Below are positions 11,060-26,341 of a stretch of 64,000 nt of DNA, piece after piece. The position numbers and the translations under genes were made by a program. Within the stretch, counting starts at the first letter, position 1; the number at the start of each line of letters is the position of its first letter. Below the pieces are notes generated by a model. The model had not been told where the DNA came from. It did not search any database and worked only from the letters and a program-made list of their open reading frames with translations. The DNA is from Toxoplasma gondii ME49 (Eukaryota > Apicomplexa > Conoidasida > Eucoccidiorida > Sarcocystidae): assembly GCF_000006565.2 (NCBI RefSeq), contig NC_031474.1, positions 3,569,662 to 3,633,661 of the forward strand, given 5' to 3'.

Positions 11060-14000
11060 TTTCGTTTGTCAGGACGAGTAACAATGCAGCTAAAATGGAT
11101 ACCACAACTCGTTTCGGCCACCCGAATAAGCGCGTTGTCGTGATACCATGCGATTAATCGGTTTTTGACTAAAGAGGCAGTGAATGCGCAGGATACTAGG
11201 AGGCAAGGAAGTCAATGTTACCGTCGAGCAGTGATCTAGACAACTGTGAACCTGCAGCAAAGGAAAAATAGTCAAGAAAGAGGGAGCAGAAAAAGCCCAA
11301 TTCAGTTGACTGAAACTCCCGTTGCGAAACACAACGAAACAACTGAGAACGGGTACAAAGTAACAGCCAAACAAGTGAAAGCAACGTCTTTCCCTATTGG
11401 TGCCCTTTTTAAAAAGCAGCGAAACATGAATCTTGAACACGACGCCTTAAGACTGCTGGAAAACGTCAACCTTCAATGGAATTGGATTGAATGTCAGACA
11501 TGGCTGTCCTTGCAGTTGAAGAGAACCGAAAGTGTCTAGCCAAAAGGCGGATCTATTCCGCGCAAGTGATGCAGCTATAACATACGCGCGAGTTGCTTCG
11601 ATATGGGAGACAGGGAAGTTTGATTCAAGAATGGCAAAAGCCTCCCGACCATGCTGTTGAGGTTGTCACACTGCGATTCGCCGAAAAGGGTGACGGTTAC
11701 TCTCCCCGATTTCTGATCAACGAAGGTAGAGATACATCAACGGCAAAGGCAGTTCTAAACACTGACGGTAGGGTCTCTCGTTCTAACATAAGCGGTGTAG
11801 TCAAAGTATGCCTCCAAAACGATCACGCATTGAGCAAGGCGATGCCACGCACCAAGGCTCGTACAACGTATCTACCTGCTACAGAAGTAATATGAATTCT
11901 TGGAAACGCTAGACACACTCCCTGATCTAAAACTTGACCTTGACACATTTATCTTGGTTTTTTCTACATCTGGCATCTGCCGGAGACGTGCACGCGACGA
12001 GGGTCAACCCCAAACCATAGACGCGCGACAAAAGATGCGTATTTTGGAATGCATTAGGAAATACATTAACTGTAGTAGAACATTTTGTTCTGCAGAGGAG
12101 ACTGGAACGGGAACACCGGTAACGAACGCCATTTTGGTAGTAGAACTTCATGCTGCACTTTTCGGTGAGACTTAGACCTTTCTCAGAGCAAGGCGGTCAT
12201 GCGACCACAGTTGTATCAGTCGTTAGATTCAGTGTGTTTCTAACGACCCGCAGAATTCATCTCAACCTTTCGCCTCTTCATATTACACATTTTAGCGGAG
12301 GGTTTAGAATACCATGATTCTGTGATTTCCACCATAATGCAGGTGCACGTGTCTGCTAGTGTGTGTTGTCTGCGTTATTAGCACACAGACACCGGTGGAA
12401 ACAATTGGAGCGGCGCGGAAATGTCCTTGTGCCAAAAATTACCACAAATCGCAGTTTATATCTCAAGAAAGAGTCCTCTGTGCTCAAATCCCGAGAGTCA
12501 CCAGTCTCAGTCGGTACGGTGATAAAAAAAACGCAGCAGATCTTATCCTTAGAGGACAGACTGAGTACCAGCGTTCCTTTCCGATGGCATTCGCTAATGA
12601 GGACCTCAGCATTTCGACTGTGACGTGGCGTCCGATAGACTGAGTGAGCCAAGTGTTCCGCCTACAACAAACAAGTGCCAAACGCGGCAGCCTCTGTATT
12701 TAATCTGGGTTTTTTGTGTAAGAAACGACGAGTTACGGTATACATGATTTAGCATGAAAGAACTATAGAAGGTTCCGAATGAGTGTCAGTGCGTACTATT
12801 TCAGTATATGCTTGCGTCTGCACGCGCTTTCCTAGTCGAATGACCGGGCAACAGTCACTCTTGACAAACGCCGCTCAAAAGATATGCACAACAGCCTTGT
12901 TTCTCAAAATTTCCCCCTCCCCACTTTAGCGGTGCCACCAATTGGAGACCCACAGCTGAAGCCTGGCTCAAAGAGGAGCGTCGCAAGACAGAGAAAATGT
13001 CAGGAGAGGTCTCTTATTTCAAATTCTGCAGGCTCTCGCCTTCTCTGTTTTTTGCACGAAACAGGAACAGATCTCTCGCTAAACGAAAGTGTACAAATGA
13101 AAAGGACACTCCCACCTTTTGACTAGGTGTTTCCGTTTCAGGCTCTCATCCTTGGTTTTCGCGAACAAAAAAAACTTATTCGCCGCTCTTGGCTGTTTTT
13201 CTTCGCCCAACAAAGACACACGCAACGCCTCAATGACGAAAGCGGGGTGTCGAATCCACCTCGAGAGAAACATCCGGTCTGATCCTTCTATTGTGCATTT
13301 TCACTGAAGCGCTTCCCAACACACGCTGCCCCGGATCCCGAATCTCAGCCTGCACTAGCTTGAACGAATTAGGGAAGAAAGACTTTTCCGTGTGGCAGAA
13401 ACCCATGATCGTTGGCCCACATGGCCGGCACCCATATTGCTCATTTCTCCTGTTCACAAGCCACAGATTTCTTTCCTTCCCTCTGAACGCGCGACCCTGT
13501 CTCTCATTCCCCATTTCACATCCATCTCCAAGGTTCCACGTGGTCCACAGGCTTCCATCATGTCTCTCTCACGAGAGAAACGAAAATCCCGCCAGAAATA
13601 CACCGAACAACACCGACCCTGCAGACGAAAGCTCTTCGCCAATTTCCAGTTTCCGTCTCTTCTCGGCCGTCCCTGCACGCTCATTCTGTAAGCCGTTGCG
13701 TGCTGTTCGGTGGGATTCGCGAAAAGCTGAGGGTGGCCCTGCCAAGGAGCCTAGAGGCTCTTTTTCCGTTTTCCTTCGTCGCGACTGTTCCTCCTTCGGC
13801 GGCGCACTTCTCGCCGAAGGCAGTCAGTCCAATCTTTGATTTACTCCTCCACTGTTTTATTCAATGTCAACCGCTGCCGCTGGTAGAGGACCGCGAAGAA
13901 AGATCCTGAGCGTCATCTTCGGGCTGCGAGTCAACGCGCATTCAGAAAAAATCGAACAATAAAACCAGAGAGACTGAAGACGAGGGGATGCGAAAAAAAG

Positions 14001-14136
14001 CACGAAATCGCGACGGGGGCGACCCCCCCCCATACGTCAGACGAAAATCTATGGTTTTCGCGAGTTCCTGACAGTCCCGCAGAACGCATTCAGACTCAAA
14101 AGGAGAGAACCACGCCCACGGTCGCCCTGTTTGTCA
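11060..14136. other. Intergenic region between the AUH 5' end and the PH-array 3' end
   Basis: It should hold the AUH promoter and the 3' UTR of the neighbouring minus-strand gene. ORFs here (for example 11593-11895 plus, 13230-13514 minus, 13291-13839 plus) overlap one another on opposite strands and show no recognisable domain. I see no TA microsatellite and no RNA gene. Confidence 0.5.
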
Positions 14137-17100
14137 CTACAATTTGTCGAGGCTTTGATTAAAGTACACGCCGTCCAGTTGAGGGAAACCGATTACGCGG
14201 AGTCGCGACAAGACGCGAAAGAAATTAAAGAGAGTTTCCGCACCAAAGCGTGACTCTGAGCCCGGAAGGGAACCGACAAACATCGGAAGATGCTCGTCAA
14301 GGATACGAACTGGACTGGCACTGTGGGGTGAAGTGAAAACACGCGGCCACAACACAAGTGAGGAGCAGAAATGAATTTTGGAAGTGAACGACGAGAGAAA
14401 ACTCCACAGGCAAACCTACCACCGCAAAGGAGACACGATCCTTAGGAGTGTCCAATCCAAGGCGCCCGAACATTCGCCCAGGACCGCGCAGATCTGCGGC
14501 CGGGGCGGACACGAATCCGTAACTAAGGAAACGTCACAAACAACCCATCAACAAAGCATCCATAAGAGAGGACATCTTAAACGAGAAACACACGAAACAT
14601 TTCAACCAATGCGCAACAACCACCTTTTTTTTCACGGAGACGCACACAAAGTAAACTCCATTAACAATACTCAAAAAAACAGCTATTGCACATGGACTAC
14701 ACAGGGACACAGCTGCCGCTCTCAAACGACGGCCGGTGCTACTCCACTTGCATCACCCCAAACAAACAGATAGACATTTGTATGCATATATATATATATA
14801 TATACGCGTATTTACAGATATATTATTAAAAGCGAGTACATGGAGAGTTGCACTGTCACAGGTATGTGTGCACCCGCGAACCACAAACACGCAACTGGCC
14901 ACTGAACTAGGAAGCTGGGGAGATGCGCCTGGAGGCACTCACCTGCAGCAAACTTTCTATCACATTTACGTACAGTCAGTCAATGAACCCCAATCTCCAC
15001 ATAAACACACGCATATCTATCAAACAATTTGTATACACCTACATACATCTATGTCTCTCTGTACATCTCTCCAGTGATATATCGCTACCGGTCACTAGAT
15101 TTATCTATCGATGTCTATACATCTATCTATCCATCTATATCCGTCCATCGCTGTATTTATCTACGTATAATTATCTATCTCTCCGCTGACATCTGCTTAC
15201 CTGTTTGTCTGCCTATCCTCATACAGACGTCCATCTACATCAATACGTCTACTTGCGTAGCTCTCGACCCACCTGTCTATGTCTACGTGATTGGAGAGTC
15301 ATCTACCTAATCTGCGTGTGTCGGTTAATGTCTACTTTTATGCATCTGTATCCACCTGCATCCAGCTGTTTCCTCTAGATCAAACATGTCCGCGAATGTT
15401 GACGGCGACTCCAGGTGTCACGGCTGCATGTGTGAACTGCACGCGAAACTGGACTGGACGCAGCTTACATGATTTGCGGAAAGAATCGAGGCGGGGTCGA
15501 CTCTGCAAAACTTCGGAAGCCGATGAGTTTCAGACAGAACTGCCACCTGGGGACCACAACGGGAGGAAGAATCCAAAGGAAAAGACTCTCTCAACATTCG
15601 TACGATTCACTTCCTCGCCGGCTCTCTGCATGTCTCGGCGCTCTTCTCGTTCTCCTCTTCCAGGCTTCCTCCTCGTGAACAGCAGTGTGAGGAACTCTTT
15701 TTTCTCCGACTTCGTTGCCCAGTGCGACTGAATTCGTTAAAGGCGCCCGTTCACTCTTTCGACTCTATGGAATCGCAGCGACTGGAGTTTGTAGAATCGC
15801 GTCATCCCTCGTTCTGCCGCCACCGACGCATCTAAGATGTGTGCCCACGACAACGCGGGTGCCGGCTGCCAGAGAGTCAACGCACGAGCCTTTCCTTACT
15901 TGTTCCACTGCAGATCTGTTGTCACTGTGAGACTTCTTTGAATGAGAGACTCCCCCTGAAAACAAGCAGCCGACACACCGAAAAAAGAAGTACCTTCCAG
16001 GTCTTACATCCAGGCTCTGGGACACAGGAACAGGACCTGTGCAGACCCCAACCACGAGAGAAATCTCTGCTCTCTCACTCTCCTTTCATATACACACTTG
16101 CATCAGGAAGCACAGATACACCTATATACATATATACATATATATATATATACATACCGCACACATATGTAAATACGTTGCATCCCTTGCTTCATTTCAT
16201 GCATATCAAGGGGTACACATCAGGCTCAGGAAAGAGGTCGTGCAGCTGAACTGCTTCATCCCTCATTCGCCTTCCTCTTTTCCTCACCCCTGAGAGCAGG
16301 TGCCTACTCTGCAGCACGATAACATATCTTTTCGCAGCAGTAACTAAGCTTAAGAAAACTCAAAGACTTTTCTAATCTAAAAACTAGAATTTCGCGTGCA
16401 TGAGAGATCGACACAGTTGGCAGGTCTACATAACCTTCAAGTGCTACGGCTCTCTGTGCGCGAACTGTGTCTCTGCATGCATCCAAGAACGCAAATCATC
16501 ATTCCCTATCAATCCATCTATTTCGATATCTGTCTATCTATTTTGATATCTCTCTGTCCACATATCTATTTGAATCTCTGTACAGGAGCACGCGGGAGTA
16601 AAAGCCTGTTGACTAGGGATCGATCTCTGGAGCCCCCTGTTCCTGCGGAACACTCAGAAGAGAGAGATCTGGAATTTTCGGTTACAAAGCTGAGACGTAC
16701 AGAGACGGCTGCTCTAAAGCCGAACGTATGCGTTGTCGAAAAATCAAGTGCCTCTTGAATGTCTACGTGTATGAGAGTTTATTTTGCTGACTGGAGAGAC
16801 CCATGGAACACAAGGTTTTCCTCTGGATTCGGCACACTCGTGGTTGTTCGCACATCTGCAGGCACATGCGTCTTCTCACCTTTTCGGACGTCGGCTGCAG
16901 AGGCTTAAAGGTAATGACGCGAGTCGAGGAAATGTCCACCTTGTACAGGTCCTTCTCGATGATGAACTCCGGAGACTTGCGCTGAAGGAGAACATTTTTT
17001 CGCGCAGCGAAACGCTTTTTCGACATGACGCGCTAGGTCTGTGCCGAAACGGGATGCCACACCTGTCTCTCAGCCTCTCCGCCATTTCTCTCGGCGCATG

Positions 17101-17329
17101 CGTTCCGTAAGCTGAAACACGATTTCCTTAAACTGCCGAGGCGGTTTGCCCCGATACACGTTCTGATGAACTAAAGACAAGGCGCGTTCTCCGGTTCCAT
17201 GCAGAGAAAGTAACGCATGCTCGCACGGATTACGATCTCGACGCCGAACCTCACAGCACACAGGTGCATGCACAACTTACATATTTATTCTTGTAGAACG
17301 CCAGCAGGTTTTTCTTGCAGATGATGAAC
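14137..17329 (-). other. PH-like module 6 and C-terminal tail
   Basis: [42 protein letters not shown] and the helix [16 protein letters not shown] are followed by [13 protein letters not shown], which echoes the YSGFVSAP end of module 1. The tail ends [10 protein letters not shown] at a TAG. Skipping the TGA near 17076 requires donor ATC|GTGTTT at 17120; the donor after 15681 (GTTCAC) is weak but phase-correct. Confidence 0.5.
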
Positions 17330-17415
17330 CTGCACAGATACACCATGCCACGGTAAAACACAATCACCTTCTTCAACGAAGCGCAACGAAACTTCACTCC
17401 CCACGCACAAACATG

Positions 17416-17453
<38 letters not shown>

Positions 17454-20400
17454 TATATGTTTATTTTCATATACGGATGAACCTACATATATATAATAAT
17501 ATAAACGTATACATATATGTGCATATATTTGTCTACACATTTGCCTGCATGGGATATGGGAGGATCTATGATGGGCATTCGACGAGAGCACTCCCCACTG
17601 TGAAGAACGAAGGCGTATGCATGGAAAAGGGAGAGAAAAAATGCTCACGGTTTCCTGCTGCCTCCTCTGTTCTTCTCCTTCGCCGGAGGGAACCTTTGTT
17701 GCTGCAGTTCCGTTGAGTATCTGCAAGCGAAAGGAAAATACGCGGGAGCGCCACTGAAGGAGCTTGTTCCGCCAGCTGAGCAACTCAACATTTAGGCGGA
17801 GTCACAGACAGACGAGAAGCGAAAGGGAAAGAGACAACAGACAAGTCGACAGAGTGAGGACAACACAGGAAACGCGAGAGAAGTCGAGCGAGAAGACACC
17901 CAGAGAACAGAAGCGAATTTCGCGAGTGAGGAAATACGGACAGACAAGACGGAAGGCGTCGAAGGAGAAATCGTACACAACATGCCCACAACAGGAGATG
18001 CAGAGCTGCGGTTTCTTGTTAAGAAGAGGAACGCCTGCGTTCCAGAAGTCCCTCTTCTTTTGCTTCTGAAAAAAACTACAAAGGAACCACAAGTCGCCTC
18101 TCACCTGTCGTAATCTTTCGCGAGTGGCAAAATGAAATCGATTCTCTCCTCCTCGTCCGTGTTACGCTGCAAGATATCCCAACAGACACCGAAAAAAACG
18201 TGCATGCAGGTCCAGTCGAACTCCTCACAAGAAAAGAAAAGCACACAGACACAAATACATACACACAAAAACATATATATATATATATATATATTTATTT
18301 ATTTTTAGTTTTTTTTTGTATGTGCATCTGGGTGGATGTGAATCGCCGTGGGCTTGTGCGGGGGTTTATGATTGAATGCATTTCTTCCACGGAAAAATGT
18401 GTGCGTGACTTGTGTCTGTGGATGTTTGGGATGGAGATCGTTGATTCCCTGTTCGCCGTACAAGCAGGGAAACATGTTCAAAACATGTTCATGAGAAAGT
18501 GGAAACTGTCTGAGAGCACATGTCTCTCCGTTTTCGATCTCCGTTTGAGCGCAGGCAGTTGTGCGGGTGTCTACGCATGTCCGAAGAATCGCATTAGAAG
18601 CGGAGAATCCAGGTCTGTCTTTCCAGCTGTGAATTGCCCATCGGTGTTGACTATCGATGGAGAAAGAAGCTCACGCGGACGTAGACGCGAATTTTTCGAT
18701 GCTCGACGACGTACTGCACCTGAGCATCTGCCGCCGGGATGCACATGATGGGACTTTCGGCCTTGAGGAAAAAGCAAATGCATGCAGTGCAGAGGACTCG
18801 ATTAAAGCCGCGGACTCCCGATGTACAGACACGCGAGGCGCCTCGGAGAGCCAAGCGCTGAGATGTTTCCGAAAACCTCAAACAACGACAGACTCGAGGA
18901 CATCGCCGCCGTGCTCCAAAGACCCCAATTATGTAAATACATATACATATATATACATATATATACATATATATACATATATATACATATATATACATAT
19001 ATATAAATATATATACATATATATACATATATACATATATATACATATATACATATATATACATATATATACATATATTTATATTTGTTTGGGTGTGGTT
19101 GAGTGCAAACAAAATCCAGAAACGCATGCGCGTGTCTCTATGAATCCGGTACGTATATGTACCTGCGGTTTCTTTTTCTGTCTTAGCGACCGTGGATCTG
19201 GTATAGTGGTCGAGTTCTCCTTCCTGGGATACAGGTCGGTCGTGCGACTGTCTCTGAGCTGTCGTCGTCTTCTTTGATCATGGCACGAGCGTATGCATAT
19301 GTACAAGAAAGAATGAATTTGTATAGGTCTACGTATATGCACAAGTCTATGCTCGCAAGAGCATCTCTCGCTTCTTTTCAGTGTCACCATTCAGGTTAAC
19401 AATGTTCCACCTGTTGTGCCTTGACATCCAGATCACGCGGGGTAGGGAGCGCTGTGTCAAATATTTAAAAACTGGACCTCGATGTATTATTTTTGAATCC
19501 CTTCAGTTGTGTGGGGTTCCCTCCGTCGATTGCTTCTGAAGTATTTCCTTTCAAGGAACTAGTAAAAAATACGCATCTGTTGACTCTTCCTTCGTTGCTG
19601 AAATGTCCACCTTACTTGTGGGGCAGGGTACAGGAAAATCGTTCGATCCTTCACGACCAGGGCGAGAGAACGTTGTCCCGACTCATCTTCGAACAGGTTG
19701 ACGGGGAAGACGTATCTGGAAGAAAAGCGTAGAAGAGCGAATATGGCGAAAGAAAACGGAGTCAAAAACGCCGCGTCTGGAGTTCGAGAGAAAGACACGA
19801 GAAAATGAGCGAACGCGGGAAACCTAGACACCAGAGAGTTCGCAGAAACATCTGAGGACACAGGCAAGTTGACTGCGGAAACGGATTTGTCGAGTGAGGA
19901 GAAGAGCGCTTGCTCTCGCTTGCCTCTTTCATGAGGAGTTGTTTTGTCGAAAAGATCGAATCACTTCCCCCCTTTTTCGCCTCACTTGTTCAGGTTGGCG
20001 TAGTTCTTGCGTCCACCGTTCTTGCCATCCCCTTCAGACTTGAGGAAGCCACCGAATTGGAGAGCGACGTTCCACCTGAAAATGGAGAAGCAAGGAGACA
20101 ACTCTGCTTTGCACATTTGACTTCCTGAAAAATCGATTTGGTTGACGAAACGAAGTGCGTACACTCAAATCTGGTACAGAAAAACCGGAAAAAACCTGTC
20201 GAAACACTGTCAAGGCCTTCCTTCCCGTTATGCGTGAGAAGACGAGAGACACCCTCGCCCACCCACTCCCTTTCTCGACGGAGTCTCTTCCACGAACTCG
20301 AGTCAACATGCTGGCGGACGCTCGGAACGGAGAATCCATCTTTGTGCTGCGAGTCTGCCTTATTTCTTTCTCCAGACGCTGCGTCTCAGAGTCTCGCCTG

Positions 20401-20800
20401 CCGGATAACATCCACGCGCTACGGAATGGCAGAACGGCGCTGGATCGGCCAGTCTGGAGAGCAGAGGCTAACGGCTGTGCACTGACATGACGAAGAGAGT
20501 TGGGGCCATTTCTGGGCTCCCTCGCAGCACACTGTACGCGCATAGAAAACTCGATATTTGTGGCACTCAGGCAAATTACGCATCACGTTTCAACATCACA
20601 GGCGGACACAATCCGCAGAAGCGAGAAACAGAGAGACTCGACGAGAAAGCAGACTGCCCACGAGGGAAAAAACCGCTTCGAACGCATGCGCATGTTTGTC
20701 TCCACTTCAGAAGCTGCTGAGAAAGGCATTATGAGTCGACATCCTAACAAACAGCGTCTCCGTCAGTGTTGAATCCACGAATGTTCCCAAGCAGAGACAC

Positions 20801-20838
<38 letters not shown>

Positions 20839-21513
20839 TTATATGCGTACCCAGAAACGAGTAGACGTAAACAAAATATGAACGCGATCATAGCCATAAA
20901 AGTGTATATACATAATACACAATGACATAGAGACAGAGACATATACATATACTTAGAGAGCATATATATATATATATATATATATGCATTAAAAAATAAA
21001 ATGAAGGCAGATAATGCTTTTTTAACTCACCGATCGAACTCAGCGAGGGTGGCACAATCGAGAATAATGCGCTCGCGTTTGCCGGTGGGAGTCTATAAAT
21101 ATAGTGACGGAGAAATCCAGAAAAAAACAGACCAGATACACAGAAATACACGGTGTAGATACTCCTGCGCACAGGCACATGCTATTACTTCTAATGGTCC
21201 AACATGCATGTTTGACCTGCAATTTTAATGGCATGACTGCTTACAGTATGCCGATCCATACCATTTTAACGTTCTATCTATTCATACATCTCTATGTTTC
21301 ATTTGCATTACCTATGGGTACTCTACCTCCTACATTTCTAGATGTATACATGTATACCTGTATATGATCTACACACACATATACATAGGCACATATTGTG
21401 TGACCATCAGGACATTTCGACATTTAAAGAGAAATGAACATGAAAGTTTCAGCCAGGTGAGATGGATCCTCTCGTCAAAAAAAAACCAACTGCATGCACC
21501 ATGCTCGCCCCTC

Positions 21514-21547
<34 letters not shown>

Positions 21548-21660
21548 TTCAGATTCGTATCTAACGATTCATTTATCTAGGCATACAAACAAATTAATAC
21601 CTACATTGAAACTTGCATATAGTCGCATATCAATCGAGGAACATATATAAATAAATATAT

Positions 21661-21694
<34 letters not shown>

Positions 21695-22226
21695 ATATAC
21701 ATGTGTCGATAGGTGACCGCTGGCGCAGTCCCATCACGAGAGAAAAACTGAAGTGGGGGAGACCTTGGAGACTGGTGGAGTTCAAGCAAAGCGGAATTTG
21801 AAGACGACTTACGGTGTGAATAATGCGAATTTCTCGTCTTTCTCGACTCGAGGTCGCTTGACATCTCTCGGCAAGCATTTCCATCACAGGCTTCGCGCCA
21901 GGACTCCCGTAGTATCGATACAAAGCGAGCGTGTTTTGCGTGACGACGCAGACTCTGAAAACGAGTACATACTCTTAAATGAAAATATGCACCAACAAAT
22001 CGAACGCGAATAAGACAGATATCCAAACAGCTGTCAAAATCGTCAATTCGGCCATACGTATATATATATATATATATGCATATGGGTGGATGCATGTGTG
22101 TGTACACCAAAAACATCTATTATGAAATCAATGGTTACCTGAAATGTCAGAGTTTCAATTCTTTACGAAGAGACAAAACGAACCCTTATATGTATATATA
22201 CATGAGACCTATATACATATATATAC

Positions 22227-22259
<33 letters not shown>

Positions 22260-25179
22260 ATCTGGATAGGTTCTACGTTGGGCGCAGAAATGAGAATGAG
22301 AGGTGCTGTGGTGGCGCATCAGCGGCGCAACGACGTTTTTCCGTCGGAGAGAGAAACATTTTTGCCAGCGAGGATGGCCTACTGGTTGGTCCGCACAGAG
22401 CCTTCGTCTTTGCGGTCAAGGAAGCCGTTCTCCTTCAGCTTCTTGTACCACCTGAAAGCGAAAAAAGAGATCCACGAAAAAGAGAACTGTCCGAACGCAG
22501 AAATGAAGAAAGGATCACCCCCCCCACACACATATATATATATATACATATATATATATATGCGTGTATGTATAAAAGGTAGAGAGAAAGACGTACACAG
22601 CTAGTCACATCTTTGTATTCAAGTATACGGACAGGTCGATCTCCTTGGACAGATGGAAAGGTAGAATGATACGAAGGAACTTTGTGTGTAGAGAGAGATG
22701 CTGGCGGACAGGTCCAACCAAGGCGATGGAGAAGCAAGGTCGGCCGGAACAGCGAGATGTGAATGGATAGATGCATAGCTGGAGAGATGAAGACAAGTAG
22801 GTCGACAAGACACGACTGTAAATGGAAAGAGACGGAGAGAGGTCGAAGCACGACGGATGCATGCGGTTCGAGAAGGGGACAGGCTACCCCTGTAGTGTTC
22901 AAATTGAGAATTCGCTGTTTTATCTTCTTCGAAAGCGCCAGGAAATGAAAGGCGGTGTCCTCTCTCGGTTCCTCTCCAGCGCGAAGTCACGTCTTCCACT
23001 CCTCGTTTTCGCGGCTTTTAGTCAGCGTGCGTAGACGCCGTAGGCTGACTCTTTTTGAGGCAGGAACGCAGACGGCAGAAGCGACTGTCCAAAGTTTCTT
23101 TTTCGCGGTCCTTTCCGTCGGTTTTTCTGTATCTCCCACTGCCCGGATGGTCTGTTTTTCTTGCCGGCGTCTGCCTCGAGTGCCGGGCGCTTCGCTCTCG
23201 AGCTTCTCCTGTGTCGCGCTCACCCTTGGTAGATTTCGTCCGTCAAAAAGCCGAAGACGTAGGACTCCTCGTCAGGCGTCCCCGGCTGAGAGAGAGGAGC
23301 AAACAGAGAGGAGACGTCGCAGTACGCCGCGGTGAAGACGGGGGAGCGGCGTGAGAAAGCGAGGGGAGCCGGAACGAGAGGAGAGAGACAAACCAGCAGA
23401 AAAAGGAAGGCAGGATGAAGCCAGATCAGACCGAGGCAGAAAGGAGAAGCACTGAGAGCAGAAGCAAGAGAACTGAGAACAAGGAAACCCAAGAAACGAG
23501 GAAACGTAGGGGATGCCGGAGCCAGCACTGTGAGGCGAAACGGAAACAATTGAGAAACGAAGGGGATTCCTCGGAACGGGGCACCGCGGGGAGGCCGCAA
23601 AGGCCATTCGGACCACAGATGTCCTCGAGCCGTTTCCTCGCCTAGAAAGTGTACGCAAAACTAGGAACGCGTTCACGGAAGCGCATTTCGCGAAGTCCTT
23701 CAATAGACCTTCCTTGTACCCTAGCAGATCCTCATAGATACTGAAAAAACCTGCAGAACGTCGGCTCGCATGGATTCACTGAAGGACAAGGTGCACCATG
23801 CTTCGGTCTCATTCAGATTGACAGCCTGCCCACAAGCTCCACTCCGCATGCAAGTGGAAAACATGTTCCACGACAGGCCTGAAGGCTTCTTCATGCTCTG
23901 AAAGAGGAGAGCAGGGGGAACCCACCATATGGCGAATGACGAATTCTTTGTTCGCATCGTCTGGCGTAGTGATGCAGTCGGAGTGGAACAGCTTGAGCAG
24001 AGGCTCCGGATCGTTCGCATGCTCCATCAACATCAAGTAACCGTCTCGGACGATAAACAGTCTGAAAGCAAGTGACGGAAGTGTAGAGACAGCGACGAAG
24101 GCGACAGCAGAGCGAAGTGGAGACACCGTCAGAGAGACGAAGCAAGAGAATCACGAGAAGAAACGCAGGAGAAAGAAGACCCAGAGGAACACGAGGACGG
24201 AGAAACAGGGAAAGGAGAGCAAGGACAGTACTTGAGAAACGCGTTTAAAGGTGAACCTGCAAATGCGACCATCTCCTGCAAGCACCTGCAAGTACAACCT
24301 TCTCTGAGCCTTCCCTCTCAACATAATTTTTTCCAATCTTCCGCCTCCACAAAAGGAAACAAAAGCGCCGCAACGACCCGATCGGAAGCCCTGCGCCTGA
24401 CGCGCTCGTTTCCGTTCATCCCTCTCATTGTTTTCTTCTCTCTCTCTCCTCTCTTTCTTCTCTCTTTCTCGTCTCTGTTCCTCATCTTGGCGTGCTCCAC
24501 TTCCCTTCTCTCTTTTTCTCTCTGTGTCTCGGTCTGACGCACAGGAGAAATACCTTGCGACCTCCCCCAGACTCACTCATCTTCCTTTTCCTCCTTCTTC
24601 GGCTCCGCAGGTGTGTCTGCCTTGATCGGCTCGGCTTTCTTGACGGCGACCGGCTTGGCGGGGGCGGCTTCCTGTCTCGGCTTCGGAGACGCTGGTTTGA
24701 CTCGGCTGGCGTACGTTCCGCGGTGCACAATCTCAGCAATTCTGGAAAGAAAGAATCCCGACAGGCGCGGCGAAGTCAGAGCGCCTCTCTGAGAAAGAGA
24801 AGCGGTTTTCGAACCGGCAACGAAAAAAGACTCAGTCTTTCGCAAATCCGTGCTCCTCCTTTTCAGGAAGCAGGTCAAGACACACTTCCGAACGGGCCAG
24901 CTGACGTCCGATTCCAAGCAGACGCGACTTCCGCCTCAACTGAGGACTCTTCATATCTCGAAAAAAAAAACTCAGAAAAGCAGCTCGCCCCCCACAAGAA
25001 TGCGCGGCCCGCAACTGTGCACCGCAAAAAACCTGACCGTCTGTCGAGGCCTCTGAACCTGACGCGATCGAGTGTGAAAAACCAGGGCATCGACCGGCAC
25101 TGAAGTCAGGCGCGGACACCACAGACACCTCCCTTGGAGACCCGCAGATGCACACACGGACATACATACACATACACAC

Positions 25180-25225
<46 letters not shown>

Positions 25226-26300
25226 TTATATGCATTTGTGTATGCCTCTAGGTAGAGAAGGATAAATGAAGCAAGTTACAGAATCGGGCGTTGCGTGTAT
25301 GCACGCGAAAACGACTATGGTAGAACGAAGTCTGAGAGGTCCACACAGCCAGACGGAAGACTCCCGAGAGAAAAGCGACCGTCCACCGAAATGTAAAAGT
25401 TGACCATTCTCATTTCCTTGTCGATAGCACAATTGAAAAAAAAACAAACCAACACGTACGTATTTATACACAACTATATACATTTATTTATATACATTTT
25501 TTCACAATTTATATTCCATAGTTGTGACGGTGTATGGGCACAGGTACGGGGAGGCAGCGGGGAGCAGCTGGAATAGGGGACCTCCATAGACGCGTCCGCA
25601 GATTTGATTTTTTCCGGCATTGTTCTCATTTAATTTACAAAGATGCAGCCACACAGACGCAACTCGCAGGCGTTGATCGAAGGAATTTCTGCCTTGCGAG
25701 TGACCGACCAACTGGACCAACTGAAAAAAGTAAGAGATCGGCTGCCTACTCCTCGAACGTCTCCTTGGGAGCTTTGAGCATGTACGTTTCCTTCGGATTC
25801 TGAAACATCGACAGAGGCAAGAGGCGAGAAGAAAAGAGCCTCGAAAGAGAAAGGCGCAAAAACGAGAAGAACATGACGATCCGAGAAGAAGAGACAAAAG
25901 GAAAAGGAGGAAAGAGGAACGAAGCAGAGATATCGGGCGCTGGTGCCTACACAAACAAGTTATCACAGACGTTCTGTCGTCAGAGTAAAGAGGGAAGAGA
26001 GAAGGAAAGGAACGCAAGCGGACAGAAAGGAACGCAAGCGGATAGAAAAGAACGAAACAACAATGTAGGAGAAAGTGAAACAGGAATACCTCCTTCAGAT
26101 GGAACTGGATGACGCCGTTGTCGCGGTCTTCGGTGAGGAAAACGCGGTCGCAAGGAATGCACAACACGCTCGGCGGATCCTGACGAAACCACAGAGCAGA
26201 TGCTGCAAAAATGCAAACTAATATCAACTTCCCTCAAAGAAAACTCACGGTCGATTACTCAGAGATACAAAAAATACATGTCTAAAAAGTCATACACATG

Positions 26301-26341
<41 letters not shown>

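Noticed and set aside
13230..13839. Opposing ORFs of 94 and 182 codons.
   Set aside because: They overlap on opposite strands, have no domain or splice partners, and show weak codon bias.
17076..17120. TGA after [11 protein letters not shown] as the end of the PH-array gene.
   Set aside because: Using donor ATC|GTGTTT at 17120 avoids it, joins the next exon in phase and gives a complete PH-like module; further coding exons continue downstream.
24573..25799. Separate small genes ending KAPKETFEE* and PKKEEKEDE*.
   Set aside because: Both stops arise from donor bases (GA|GTAGGC, GA|GTGAGT). Splicing there keeps phase and continues the protein.
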